64,000 bases of DNA, from contig NC_061140.1 of NCBI RefSeq assembly GCF_905220365.1, positions 9,922,501 through 9,986,500 of the forward strand. The letters run 5' to 3'. Under the pieces are notes generated by a model. That model saw nothing but the letters and a program-made list of their open reading frames with translations. It did not search any database and was not told the DNA's origin. The translations under genes and the position numbers were made by a program. The first letter of the stretch is position 1, and each line of letters begins with the position of its first letter. This DNA is from Vanessa cardui. Lineage: Eukaryota > Arthropoda > Insecta > Lepidoptera > Nymphalidae. Of the stretch, positions 24,419 through 37,300 are shown piece by piece.

Positions 24419-24984
24419 ACGACTTTAACGTCTCGTAATACAAGAACGATTGGTTATTGTTGTAGAATACTGATTCGTTTATTAAAGAAACCGGCCACTG
24501 ACCACGCTTTAAAGAAGAATGTGATGAAGAAATATTTACTGAACATTTTAAGTTTATTTTGGCATAATAGTCGTGAGACATGTACATATATTCAAAGAAT
24601 AGAAGTTTGCGATCAGCTAATTTTCTATAACTTGAGGAAAATATAGTATATAGTAAAGCAAAATATTTGGTGCCCTTTAACTTTAATATAATATTTTTTT
24701 TTTATATATATTTAATTACTTTTATTTTCAATTAAGACAATAAAAAATAAATTTCAAAAGCAAGAGGAGTTTCATATGCCTTCAGAGCAAGACACATGAA
24801 AGTATATGACTTATTTTTATAAATCCAGATTGCTAATTGAAACCCTTGAAAGATTACTTGTTATTATTTTTTTTCATTTTTCATCCCTTTTTAAGATTCT
24901 AACACGTTATCTGTGTATTTTTGAAAGTCAATTAATCATGTATACATAGTTTAAATTGAATGTCAATTATTTTTTTTTTAATTT

Positions 24985-25345
24985 TTTAATTTTAGAGTAA
25001 GGAATGAGTACATAAGAGAAAGTTTTTGGAGTTTGGAAGTTGAAGGAAGAAAGTGACACCGATAGCCGAGAAGTTATGTGGAAGGTGGCTATCATGGTAT
25101 GGGCCTGTAATGCGGAGGAATGAGGAACATATTGTAAGGGAGGCCTTGAGCATGGATGTGGATGGATATAGAGGTAGAGGACGACCAAGGAAACGATGGA
25201 TGGATTGTGTGAAAGATGATATGGTTGGAAAAAACGTTTCTTGTGAGATGAAGTCTGACAGAGAAGTATGGAAGGAGAAGACATGCTGCGCCGTCCCCAA
25301 ATAAAATTGGGATAAGGGCAGGAGGATAATATTTGTAAAAACCCA
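24985..25345 (+). mobile_element. RTE-type LINE 3' end with RT C-terminus
   Basis: 25053-25304 reads LCGRWLSWYGPVMRRNEEHI, then YRGRGRPRKRWMDCVKDDM, and ends WKEKTCCAVPK and stop. This is the familiar C-terminal end of RTE-clade reverse transcriptases. A short tail (AAATTGGGATAAGGGCAGG) follows. Heavily 5'-truncated. Confidence 0.85.
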
Positions 25346-26825
25346 AAACCGAAGAAGAATTAATTTAAAAATGATTCACAACCTTTTTTTTTTATTCTTT
25401 CTTTGTATACAGAATTACATATATTATAACAATACATTTTTAAAATTGACCTTCATATTGCTTAGGTAATTTATTATTTTAGTTCCATTTTATTTATTCT
25501 GATAAGTAATTCATTTCTTTAATACCATAAAACCAAAGAGTACAGTGTCAAATCCTGAATTATGTATTTTGCATTAAACTTCTTTTCCCATGTAATTAGA
25601 AAGCGGTCGAATGTATAGCGCGGAAGACCATTGAAACTTAATGAATGACAATGTAGACATTGACAAGGAAAAACACTGCTCAGGGGTGGTTTGAAGTTCT
25701 TTGTTGGCTGTTTCCCACGAAAGGGAAAGCATAGGTTTTCTTGAAATGCCATCATTTTATTGTTTTCAATAATTTCAACACGCATTCTTTTTTCAGGATA
25801 CGCTTATTTTTTAATTCTATGTGCAATCGACAATGGTATTGATCATTCATCCTACGTCTGTACTTTCATAAATATATTAAATTAAGTATTAGTTATTACT
25901 TGACAGTATTTTGTCAAGTATTAAAAAATATTTTTATGGTTTATAATTATATATTATGGTTTAATATTATTATATCAAGTACTAATCGTTGTTTCTTATG
26001 TCATAGAAAAAAATAATATACTTTTTCCCGCGCTTCCGAAATGGTGCGTTCATTTAATTTCAAACATACAACGATATTATATTAGTATTAGAAAAAATTA
26101 CACTGCGAATCGTTCGATTACTTAAAAAGTAGAGAGTTGAGTTGTGGAACTCCTGTTAAATTAAAAAGTTCTCTTTATAATGTCCGTAAATAAGTCTCTA
26201 CATAATTTCAAGTATGTCTTACAGTTCAAGCTGTGTATTGTCAGACAAAAGTTATTTCGAAATAGGAAATTAGATGATTAAACTAACGACCGCAAATTCG
26301 CACGGGTGCAATTTATTGATAAAGAAAATAATATGATAGCAACATAATTTATACTCTATAGCCGGAATAATGTAGGTAATAATGTTGGTATCTCCTAGTG
26401 AAATTTTAGAATTATATCCGGGAGAATTTTAGACATTATATATCCTTACTCAAACTAACCTAACCTTTTTTTAGGACATTCGTCTATATGAATGTTAACT
26501 GCCTCTATTTTGTAAATATAAGGCCAAAATTTTCGAGGTCCTGGGTTCAAATCATCAATCACGTCAGAATTACCGACCCATCAGAGAGAGTAAGGGAATA
26601 GAGATGCATATGCATCTGCATAGTTGGTTGAGATTTGCCGCCGTCGCCCAAATCAATTAGGTCGACATCACATCAGAGATGAATATTTTTCGTGACTAAT
26701 TATTTTAGTTTCCAAATTAAATGTCATTAAAAATGAACCTTATTTTTATATTATTATGAACTAAAGAAATCTAGTTATATTAATTTGAATAATTATATTA
26801 ACTAATATGACTGTATTTTTTTTAA
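25346..26825. other. Intergenic; one SINE-like fragment
   Basis: AT-rich. At about 26530-26690 a B-box-like CCTGGGTTCAAAT followed by GCCGCCGTCGCCCAAATCA and GGTCGACATCA suggests an old SINE unlike families A and B. No gene. Confidence 0.35.
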
Positions 26826-26990
26826 ATGTTGAAAAAGAGTAACTACTGAGTTTCTTGCCGGTTCTTCTCGGTAGAATCTACTTTCCGAACCGGTGGTAGC
26901 TTCACTTAATTGTTAATTGTTAAATGACGAGTTAAAAGTGCTTGTAAAAGCCCACTTGAATAAAGTAAAAAACAAGTTACTAAATTTAAA
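26826..26990 (+). mobile_element. LINE 3' end fragment
   Basis: Second copy of the 24265-24418 fragment, with an AATTGTTAATTGTTAAATG duplication in the middle. Confidence 0.6.
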
Positions 26991-29844
26991 TATGAAAAAA
27001 AAATCAATATCTATGGTAACACTTTTAACAAATAACAGTGGATATACTTAAAATAATCATACAGGTAGCATGTTTTTCACTTTGTAAGTTTTCATAGCTT
27101 TCTTTTATAAATCCCTGTTATAAGTGGACGTAATCGGTTCCGGCTATGTAACCTATATTTTTCTATCCGCACTCCGAGCGCCAGTTCGTTCCACGCGAAT
27201 TATGATGACAACAGGTATCTACTAATATTATCAGTGAAAGATCGAAGAGCTACGACAAACCAAATAATTAAATCTGAGTAAAATTCTGCCTGTGCTTTAA
27301 TCAGACTATATTTAAAAAAAATAGACGTCATAATTTTAAGAAGACGTATGTATATGAAATACCGCCTAAAATTTTTCCGTTTTTTTTAGTTAGGTACTTG
27401 AATGTTTTTCTTATACAATTATCGTAAATATCTTAAAGCAGATATGTAGGAAAAATAATAATAGTTGTGTGAGGTCAGCTTTATTGTAGAAAACTTTCTC
27501 ACAAACGAAAAAATCCGCCATCCATTTATCATTAACAACTTTAGCATCGTTTTATAAATTGTATCTATGAACTTAATAAATTTAATAAGTTAAAGAATAA
27601 ATCTAACATATATCAACAGTACACTCATATTTTTTTTATAATAAATCTTTCTTAATATGATCATTATTCGCTTTTCAATTCTTTTTGAAGTATTTCAATT
27701 GCTTATATAAATTATTTGATCACTTATTATATTGAATGTTACTTTGTTAAACAAATAATAGCTCGTTAACGACAATGAAAGTGAAACTATAAAATTGATC
27801 ACGTTTTACTTTCTTTAGTCAAAAATGGAGTTCATGAATAACCTAAACTCTGTTTTGTTACAAAATTTGTTACACTAAGAAACAGTACTTTTTAAAATAT
27901 TTTGGTAGTAGGATATAATTATACATTTAGCTTGTCATTTAAAACATAGATAACATTCTAAATGAGTCAGGGTAAAAAAGTTTTTATTTAAGTTTTATAA
28001 TGTACTAAAAAGGTTATAGTTATTTTTCGAAATAATTTTTACAGTTATATCCTTCTGTTGAATAATATAATTTAGTAAATAGTTATTGATTTTAAGATCT
28101 TATATATATTTAATTTGATAAATTTTGAACATGCGTTACGGTCCATCATTTATTGAAATAATGTTCTCGCTATAATAATATTTTTTAATATGGAAGATGT
28201 CTTATTTATAAATATCTACATAAAAATAATTCCTTTCTTTTAAAAAAATCACTGTGAAAAGTTGTTAGATCGGATGTCCGTTGTCGGACGAGTATTAATT
28301 GAATCTAGTTGGATGATAAGATATTTTCTTAGATATAATTAATAGATACATTAAAACACTACAAACAAGTTAGAAATTGTTTTAATTAAACATTATAAAT
28401 AAGGAACGTGAGAATTAAAACCATAACATATCATAATTATTATCAAATAATTTCTATCCAACCAGTATGTAAGGGTCTACGTAGATTTTTTTATTTTGTA
28501 AGATATACAAAAAAATATACTTCTTTTTTTGTACTAGAACAACTAACTACCATTTCATCTCAAATAAATGAATAACAAAGGACAGAAGAAGAAGCAATGA
28601 ATATTTGATTTTTTTTAATAATATGTTAAACAATATTAAGACAAATAAAAACAGTTAAATTAGTAATGCTGCTAGCATCTTGTCGCCATTTTAAATTTCT
28701 ATATTACTAATTTTGTTGGCTATAGGAGTCTGTTATAACAGTAATGTTGCAAATGAGATTAAATTGTTGTATTGAGTTGTTGGGTGCGCTATTGGGCCGC
28801 CTTCGTGCAATTGTTATCTCGGAACGCACTAATAAACACTAACGGGGATTTTGCATTAAATTATAAAGATGATAGAATATAATATATTTATTTTTTTAAC
28901 TAATTTAATACAGAATAAAGGTGCAAAGAATAATAAGGATTTTATCTGCCACCTTTTCACTTGTTGTGTATTGATTGACTTATATCTTAAAAAATAATTA
29001 AATAATGCAACTCAAAATCAAGCTAAAAAGCGTTATCGAAGATATTTTTGTAGGAAAATAATTATTCACAAATTTATTCTTTGAAATATTTTCTACATTA
29101 TTTAACGAAGCGTTTTTTGTCGCAATATTTAAATAATATAAAGCTCACCGTTCATTTTAACACGGCTACTCCACACGTACGATCACAATTTAAAGCTGCG
29201 TACACACGTTTGCATCACTGTCACAGCACTCGCGGTAGGAACGCACGAACAGTTGCAATAGAAAATCGCTTCTGACGCGGCAAGCAACTGACCAAAGGTG
29301 TGGGGCCCGTGGTGGTGGTGTTTGAATAAGGAATTACGTCTGCGTTTAGAAACTGTCCTCCCGTGCTTTATTTTTTATGACGATATTATTGCCAGTTATT
29401 ACAATGATAGCAGTTTGTTTCTATTAATTCAAAAATATTATTAATATACCTTTAATAATAATCAAAATATTCAATGATAAGTTACTTAAGATTATAGTTA
29501 TTTAATTAATTTAGCAATATTTTTTTTTTATTTTTATCCATATTAGATTGTATTTTATTAATGAAAGAATATCTGGAAAAATTAGTTTACCGTAAGAGTA
29601 ATTCATTTGTTATGCACATCAAATGCATAGAAAAATGTCGTATTTAAATATTCCGAATATATTTGAAATAAATTATATTTAAATATTAGTTCGATTTTTT
29701 TGTGTTAATATTTTCGCAATAATAGTGTTCAAGTTAAATAAAATGTATTTGCGGAGAATATCGTAATAAATTTACAATACATATGTAAACTGAGAATAAT
29801 TTAATTGAATACTAAAATTTATGTTATAAAATCAATAAAACGTT
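26991..29844. other. Intergenic, no gene seen
   Basis: AT-rich. A less AT-rich patch at 29160-29300 could be a regulatory region or an unspliced exon remnant; I find no frame to defend. Confidence 0.35.
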
Positions 29845-30055
29845 TACTTGGTGGTATTGCTTTGTGCAAGCTCATTTGGATACCAACACATCCGGTGTTC
29901 CGTCTCCGAAGAGCAATACTTAGTATTGTTCCGTTCCGGTTCGAAGGGTGATGAAGTTAAAATATAGGTTCAGTGATATTACATCTTAGTTTCCGGGGTT
30001 GGTGCAAACAGCGACAATGTCTATGGGCGGTTGCGACCGCTTACATCACCTTCGT
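29845..30055 (-). repeat. Interspersed repeat C, antisense, diverged
   Basis: ACTTGGTGGTATTGCTTTGT and the following CAATACTTAGTATTGTTCCG match the 3' half of the repeat at 61362-61655 in reverse. Confidence 0.6.
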
Positions 30056-30914
30056 TTGCCTATCCTATCTAAAAAAAATATAAGCAAAGTTTTGAATTCT
30101 GTTGCGGGGATTTTTATAAAAATATTATCTTCTAAGCAGTTTTATTTGGATATTTATAACAAATAGGAACAAGTTTAATATGACACTTTGCAATATACAA
30201 CGGTAAACTAATGAATACAGAGAAAATTTTAAACTCATAAATTATACCGTTTTAATATTAATATCAAGATTTAAGATGAATATAAAATTTGAATCAAAAA
30301 TAGCAAAAGTAGTTTATTTTACTAATACGACAAATAAATAATTATCATGACTGATTCATCAATTGATTCCTCTAAACTCTATGATCTTCTAGATAATAGC
30401 AATACTAGTATAATAAAAACAATAGTCTTGTTTTAAATACACTAATTGGAACTATGTAGTGGTATGTTTAACAGTATAAGTATACTTTCTTATATTAATG
30501 GAAGAGTATGTATTTATAGTTTATGTAGAGCTTTTATTATACACGACCCTCTCTAGTTGAAAACTCCTCTCGTTAAAGATTGACTGGAAAATATTACGGA
30601 AAGCAGTTCTCCCTTTGCAATCTCATTGAACGATACCTAATTTTATATGAAATTGTGTGGTGTGGTTGGATTGGTTGTAATAAATTTACTCTTTTTTATT
30701 TTATTACAAGAAAAGCTTCTTAAAGCAGAAGAATTGTAATAATAAATACTCTATCGCTATCGAATCGTGACGTCATCGTTTTTCTCATTCAAATGTTTTC
30801 TGTTCTACAAGTTCACAAAGTTGCGGTTCCGTCGAAATTTGATTGAAATATAATCGAGATAACATGACCGATATAAATAAGTAGAATTAACCATCGGTAA
30901 CGCTGCTGCCACCA

Positions 30915-31130
30915 TTTACTTGGTGGTAGGGCTTTGTGCAAACCTTCATCTATGTAACATCTATCATCTATGTACCATCCACTCATCAGTCAGACTCTCT
31001 ACTACGCTTAGTACTGTTGTGTCTAGTATGAAGGATGAGTGAGCCAGTGTAACTACAGGCACAAGGTACATAACATCTTATTTCTCAAGATTAGCGGCGT
31101 GGAGCGATGTAAGCGCTCGTTCGCCTACCT
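30915..31130 (-). repeat. Interspersed repeat C, antisense
   Basis: TTACTTGGTGGTAGGGCTTT through GTGAGCCAGTGTAACTACAG, the complement of the 3' half of repeat C. Confidence 0.65.
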
Positions 31131-33222
31131 ATATAATATATATATGAAAAAAAAAGATAAATAAAGGTTTATTTTTGTAAACAACTGTCCAAGTTGGATC
31201 AGAATAGAATCGGGAATGTATCATAGTCGTTATAAGTTAGTGGAATTAGCCCCAAGCTAGCGGATTATGGTAAGCGAAATGCAAAACAAGTGAATACTGG
31301 TATACAAAACACGATTTAAATAAGAATACCCATTATTGACACATCGATAAAGAAATTATTATCTATCATACTTACTTTCATACTCATTTCTATTCATTAC
31401 GGGTTCCTTTGCGCATATCGACGCGTGATACTATAATTTCTCTCGTCCCTTAGAATGTAAAATGTATGGAAAGTGGTTCCGCAATATTTTTTGGACAATC
31501 GATATAATAGAAAGTTAATTAGTTATATATTATTACGCAATTGTAGCATATAAACATTTTAAATGGAATAAAATAAAAGTAAACACGTGCGTAGTAAATA
31601 TATCTACATATTTACTATGAAAAGTAAACTACTAAACTAAACTAACAAACTAATACTAGAATATCTCCTTTCTTTGCTCTATATATACGAAGATATGATT
31701 CATATATTTTTTCTAGCATTTCAAACGAGTTTTATTTCAAGTTTTTCGAATCACTTTTTGTTACCAAAGAAAGTTACTACTCAAGTTTATCAATATGGTT
31801 GGACGTATCTCGAAAACGATGCACAGATAAACAGTAACCCAGTTTTATTAATAATTATATTATGTTTATTGATAATTGAGTCTTTTTTTAAACGTGTTTG
31901 TGAATCGTCAAAATTTGTTTATGAGATTTTCTTAGGCGTAAATTCACAATCACGAGGTTATCACAAGAAAATAAATAATTTAGTTTGTTTATTCCAGATA
32001 TTACTGTATTTTAATTATTATAAACGTAATTGTTATTTAACATTTAAATTGCGTTAACTTTTATTACTCTTAAAACAACTTAAAACATGTTTCGATATCA
32101 TCGAGCTTATAAAGCTGATATCGAAACATTGTCACATTGTGAAGATGTATGCATCTACAAACTTCATTTTTCTCTTATGCTCATTCTTTTTTTTTATTTT
32201 GTTTTTTTTTTCGTATCAAGCAATAGCTGCTAATGGTTAATTAGCGTGTTACATGCATTAGCTTTGCTTTTGTATGATTTTACATAATCTGTACATATAT
32301 TATAATTGTATATGTATTAAGGAATGATCAAGGTAAAAATCGCAAGCAACCCTAATAAATTGATAGAGAAATGTCCAGAAAACTGCTAATAATATTAATA
32401 AGCAAACTGAATAAAAAATATAATTGACAATATTTAGGTAAAAGCGATGTAAGTTTCAATATAAAAAAAAATATCATGATCGTAAAATATTTATTTACAT
32501 TTTTCTGATAATTTTTGCAAAATAGAAAGCACTAGAACGTAATAAATAATATATGCATTTACATAATACCCATCTGGTAATACGAGGAAATGGAGAACGT
32601 ATTTTCATAATTCACTGCTATTATCCAATTAGTTCGGGAATCGAAACTTCCTCGTTTAATTACTTCCGATTTACTTACAGTTAGTTTATACTTACACGTT
32701 TATCTGTTTGTATATTTATATTTAAATTATTTATGTAGTAGCAAAAAGTTATTTAATAATGTATCATTAAATACATTCGTATTATTATTACTAGTGAGTT
32801 TAAAATTTTTGCTTAAGTATGTTGTCAAGCTTTTGGTAAGTTTCAAGTTTCAACAATCCCATCTAATCTACAATTTTACAAGTTCAAATATATGCAATGC
32901 ATTTTTTACGGTAACCCGACCTGACCTGATACTACAGGAACTAATACTCCTGAGTCCAGATAATCCTAAACTGATAACAATGTACATACAAGATGATGTA
33001 TAAATATTTTATTTATGGTAACCCGTGCAGTGACTGCTGCATTTAGAGTTGGCTTCCGATTATCGAACTCTTTAACGCATATGAGCACCGGCACGACATT
33101 TGATATATAACTGTGCTTTCAATGTTTAAAAAGGCGGCGTAAAACTAATGCCGAGCTGATATGACCAATAGTTTAAAAAACTTGCAAGCTTCGCAATCAT
33201 TGGTCTCAATTCCACTAAATTT
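31131..33222. other. Intergenic with a 14-bp-arm hairpin
   Basis: No supported gene. ATGTTTCGATATCA (32087-32100) pairs with TGATATCGAAACAT (32116-32129). A 127-codon open frame at 31674-32057 has no recognisable domain and AT-driven composition. Confidence 0.4.
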
Positions 33223-33396
33223 TATTGTTCACCTCATGCTCGGTGTGAAGGAAAACAGTGTAAGGAGACCTGCATGTATCTTATTTAAATGAAATTCTGC
33301 TACTTGTGTATCAACCAAACCGTATTGGAGCAGAATTAGCTACAGGCCTTCTTATGAAAGCCACAGGTTTGGCTCAACATTCACAGGCTGTTAATG
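33223..33396 (+). repeat. SINE family A, very degenerate
   Basis: GCTCGGTGTGAAGGAAAAC, ACCTGCATG, AAATTCTGC and CACAGGCTGTT in the right order and spacing. Confidence 0.6.
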
Positions 33397-34067
33397 TTTA
33401 CTATTGTCAATAACGTTGTCTATTTAGGCTCAAAGCTTCAGTACTAGCCAAGCTTTTATTGTTCTGGGAACGGCTAAGTTACTAGAAGATCTAATTATTG
33501 GGAAAATATTTGCCGCTATTAATTGAAATGCACAGCCTTAGAAACATGTTCAGTAAAAACAGTTAAAAATCAAGCTCTCAGAAATCATTTAAATTAGTTT
33601 CCGACTTTTTTTGTATAGTTAATAATTATTATTCGTAGTCCAAATTTAATATTTTATATTCGTAGCCTTAAAATCTAATTTATCATGTAATCGATTGTAG
33701 AGGAATGAAATTGATTGATTTAAATAACTTATTATTATTCGATTAAGTGTAACGTCAAATTAAACTCGGGTCGGAGAAAGAAATTCAAATGTAAGTCCAT
33801 TGGTATCAAAAGCCGTCCATATTTCGAAGGGATGGGAATCTGACGCGGCTTTTCAAGATACGGAATTGTCCTAAAAATCTTATTATGGAAAAGTCCAACA
33901 TTTATTATTTGTCTAAACCGTAATTTCGATTTAGAAAGCCGGGATTTACTACATTTTAGACAAAAAAACATTTTAGTTTTATATCTCCTTTTTTTTCGTG
34001 TTAATACTATAGGTATTTTATTTATATCCCGAAAATGACATTAAAAAGTAAAATAACAGCTTATATA

Positions 34068-34245
34068 TCTCCCACTTCTGAGTTTTTGAGGGTACAGATG
34101 GTACGATCCCTATCTACATTTCCTGATGACTATTTTCTTCAACGCTGAGCATGAGATTAATTTTAAATACACAATAGTACATGAAAATTCAGCTGTGCAA
34201 TTAATTGAACCCTGCCCGGGTTTTAACTCAGAATCATCAATCATG
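34068..34245 (-). repeat. SINE family A, very degenerate, antisense
   Basis: CTTCAACGCTGAGCATGAGA, then a B-box complement (CGGGTTTTAACTCAGAATCA). Many substitutions. Confidence 0.5.
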
Positions 34246-34360
34246 ATGGCACTTTTGAGAATAAATGTAGGTTATTATTAAATTTTGTAGTGGGATTAAA
34301 ATTGACTTTATTAACGCTGTGTTACAAGAAGACAATTTATTGAAATAAAACAATATCCAA

Positions 34361-37300
34361 TTATTCTCTACTTTTACATTCTTCCAAAGTTTCTCGAACA
34401 GTGATTAGCAAATTCTCGCTAGATTCCTTGTGTTCATCACCGTTCAGATTACTCTTTAAGATCATCAAAGTTTTCATTATTAAACTGTGTTTCGAGATGT
34501 GCTGCTTTTTCAAGTCTCTGCCTTTTTTAATTGTTATCTTCAACAACGCCAGCCAGTTTTGTGTGAACGTGATGAACTCTTGTGTTATATTTTGTGTGAA
34601 TTGGAAACGTATGAGTGTGTGTGTCCAGGGTTGGGATGTCAATGTGGCGATCAGTTTCAGATCGTTTTTGTAAACAATTGCATGTTTAAAAATTGAACTT
34701 AATGTTTTCCAAGCCGCTGGTGATTGGTTGTTAGGATCCTGCGAAAATCACGTAACTTACTTATTACTAAAATCTGAATGGATGGTGGGAAGAGTAACTG
34801 TTTTCCTTGACTGGTGGTTTTTTTGTTGGAAGGGTTTTGTGCAAGCCCGCTTGGGACACAGTCATTGATCAGACATCCTACGGCCAAACAGAGATACTTA
34901 TAATATAATTTGTGTTCCGGTCTCAGATTTGTGTGAGCCACAGTCACGAGGAAAATAATATCAGATAAGTTTTTAAATTAACATGGTTATTTTTGGTTTA
35001 TTATGTCTTGTTCACGAGAGTCTCGTGATCAAGACATTCGTAGATAATGTCGAAATATCGAGCTCCGCCGAATAAAAATAAAAAACATAGTAAATTTCCC
35101 GAAATTAATAACTTTGGTAATCAGATTAGTTACCATTAATTATGGGACATTGGCAAAGTACATAATTTTTAAAACTTCTTAGAAGAATGTCAATGGGCAG
35201 TGGTGACTACGCACCATTAGATGGTTCATTTACCTAATAGAATATATGCATAACTTGGCAAATTCTATTTTTAAAATAAATGATAAGTAGGTATTATTTA
35301 TAATTATGAAGACTATTTTTTGCAAATTACTTCCTTTTCAAACCATTTTTTATTATAATTTGACCTAAAATGAATACTTTAAAAATTAATCTTGATGATA
35401 ACTGGGAAACTAATATTATAATTCTATAAGTTTCATAACATATAAATATAAAATTCCTTAAAATGTTACTTACACGAGAACAAAGCATTAATTGTATTCT
35501 GAACATGAGCGCTCTTAACGCATAGCGCTGTTGATATTGTGAAGGATGTTCCTTCAAATCGTAAGTTAAAATTAACGGTGTATTAGAACTGGAGTTCAGA
35601 ATCATATAAATCAACTGCATGAGAGACGAACTACGTGTGTTGTCACTGTCTTGACGAAGATATTTTATTACCAATGCTGTTTGCATTTCGATTACCGATT
35701 TTGGCTGAAATGAACATTAAAGAAGTAGTTTTCTATTATTTATTAGATCAATAACTTTTAGTAGGTCCTGTCTTAAAATCCAGACAAACAAATGGTGAAG
35801 TTAATTTGTATTGATTTAAATTATGATTTACCTGTAAATTTTTGGGAGTATACCAAAAATTTTAACTGTCGAGAATTAACGATCTTTAAAATTTCAAAGC
35901 ACTGTTATACGGAGTGTGAATTTTCTTATTCTTATTAGAACGCCTTTTTTTAAGAGGAATTGGTATTTCTATCGATAATGCTTAGTATAATGAATATAAT
36001 AATATGCAATCCAATGGAAATAGTCATGAAAAATGTGAGAGTTATTATACATTTCTTTATAATATAGGTTTTGATTTTAATTATCTTAAAATTTAAGTTA
36101 AATAGTGTCCAGTAGCATTAGTTAGGGTATGTCTTACCTGATATTTATTCTTTGTGAAGCAATAGACAATATATGAAAGAAGCTGTAGAGCGATGCACGC
36201 GACTCCGTCGTTAGAACTATTCGTTGCTGTCAGCACACTCGGTAGGAAACCGGAGCGATTCATAAATGTGATCAATACTAAGAGATGAGATAGTTTAAAT
36301 AGGACTTAAGTCCGAAGTCTCATTGAAATTACATACCTATTATGTTTCTGAGGGTGATATATTTATATAAGATTTTAAATTAACATGGTTATTTTTATTA
36401 TTAAAGTTATTCATTTCGGGATTTTACCAGTCTTCAGTTCTTCAGTCTCGTGAACAAGACAAGACGAGCTCCACCGAACAAAAATAAAAAAACATGGTAA
36501 ATATCCCGAATTTAATAATTTTAATGTTGATATTTATTTAAAAAAATAGTTCGATTATTATTTGTCAAGATTCCTCAAAATCCTCAGAAATCTTGGGATT
36601 ACTTAAGGATTTAATTTGTACACAAAGTCAAACGAAACTTGAGTAAAGCTTAGAAATTTTGGTAATATTGAACACGAAGTTGATGCCACTATGGATCTCA
36701 AAAAGGATTACATTCCTATTTGCTCGTGAATTTTATAATTGTGATAAACCTTAATATTGTTGATAAATGGCGCGTCAATAATTATATGTATTTACCCTTA
36801 TTTTCACTTTGATTTCTCGATACACCTAAAAGTAACAAGCACAACTTTAAACAAACGTATTCATAGTGATATCTCGACTCCATGTTATTCGTTTCTGGAA
36901 TGTTCTTCGAATATAAAGTTGTTATGAGAACAGCCACTTTCAGGCAGATCGACGGATCCATTTCTTCTGGTAGTCGCGTCGTTGCCATATCCAGAACATA
37001 GCAGATATTTATATCTGCCGAATTAATATATGAATAAATTTTGATCAGATTTGTCTACATTATTAACACTATTAGAAGAAGTCTAAGAATATACGAGGAA
37101 AGGAACTATATCTGAACACACTTTGACACTTAAGTGAACTTATCACATAAACTAATGCAATTTTGTGGGATTTGATTATCGGTTGGACAAAATAGATCGA
37201 CTAAGCAAGTTTTTTTAAATATTCGATCCAATTTTTTGGCTAACCAGTTTTAAATAAATCAATGCATCTGGGTTATATTTATTTCATTTGATTATTCTGT

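Noticed and set aside
31674..32057. 127-codon open frame on the plus strand
   Set aside because: Hydrophobic, AT-driven composition in a gene-free region, no family resemblance and no conserved start context.
33735..33971. 78-codon open frame on the minus strand (KPRQIPIPSKYGRLLIP)
   Set aside because: Composition is slightly more protein-like than its neighbours, but I see no domain, no exon partners and no promoter; possibly a transposon relic.
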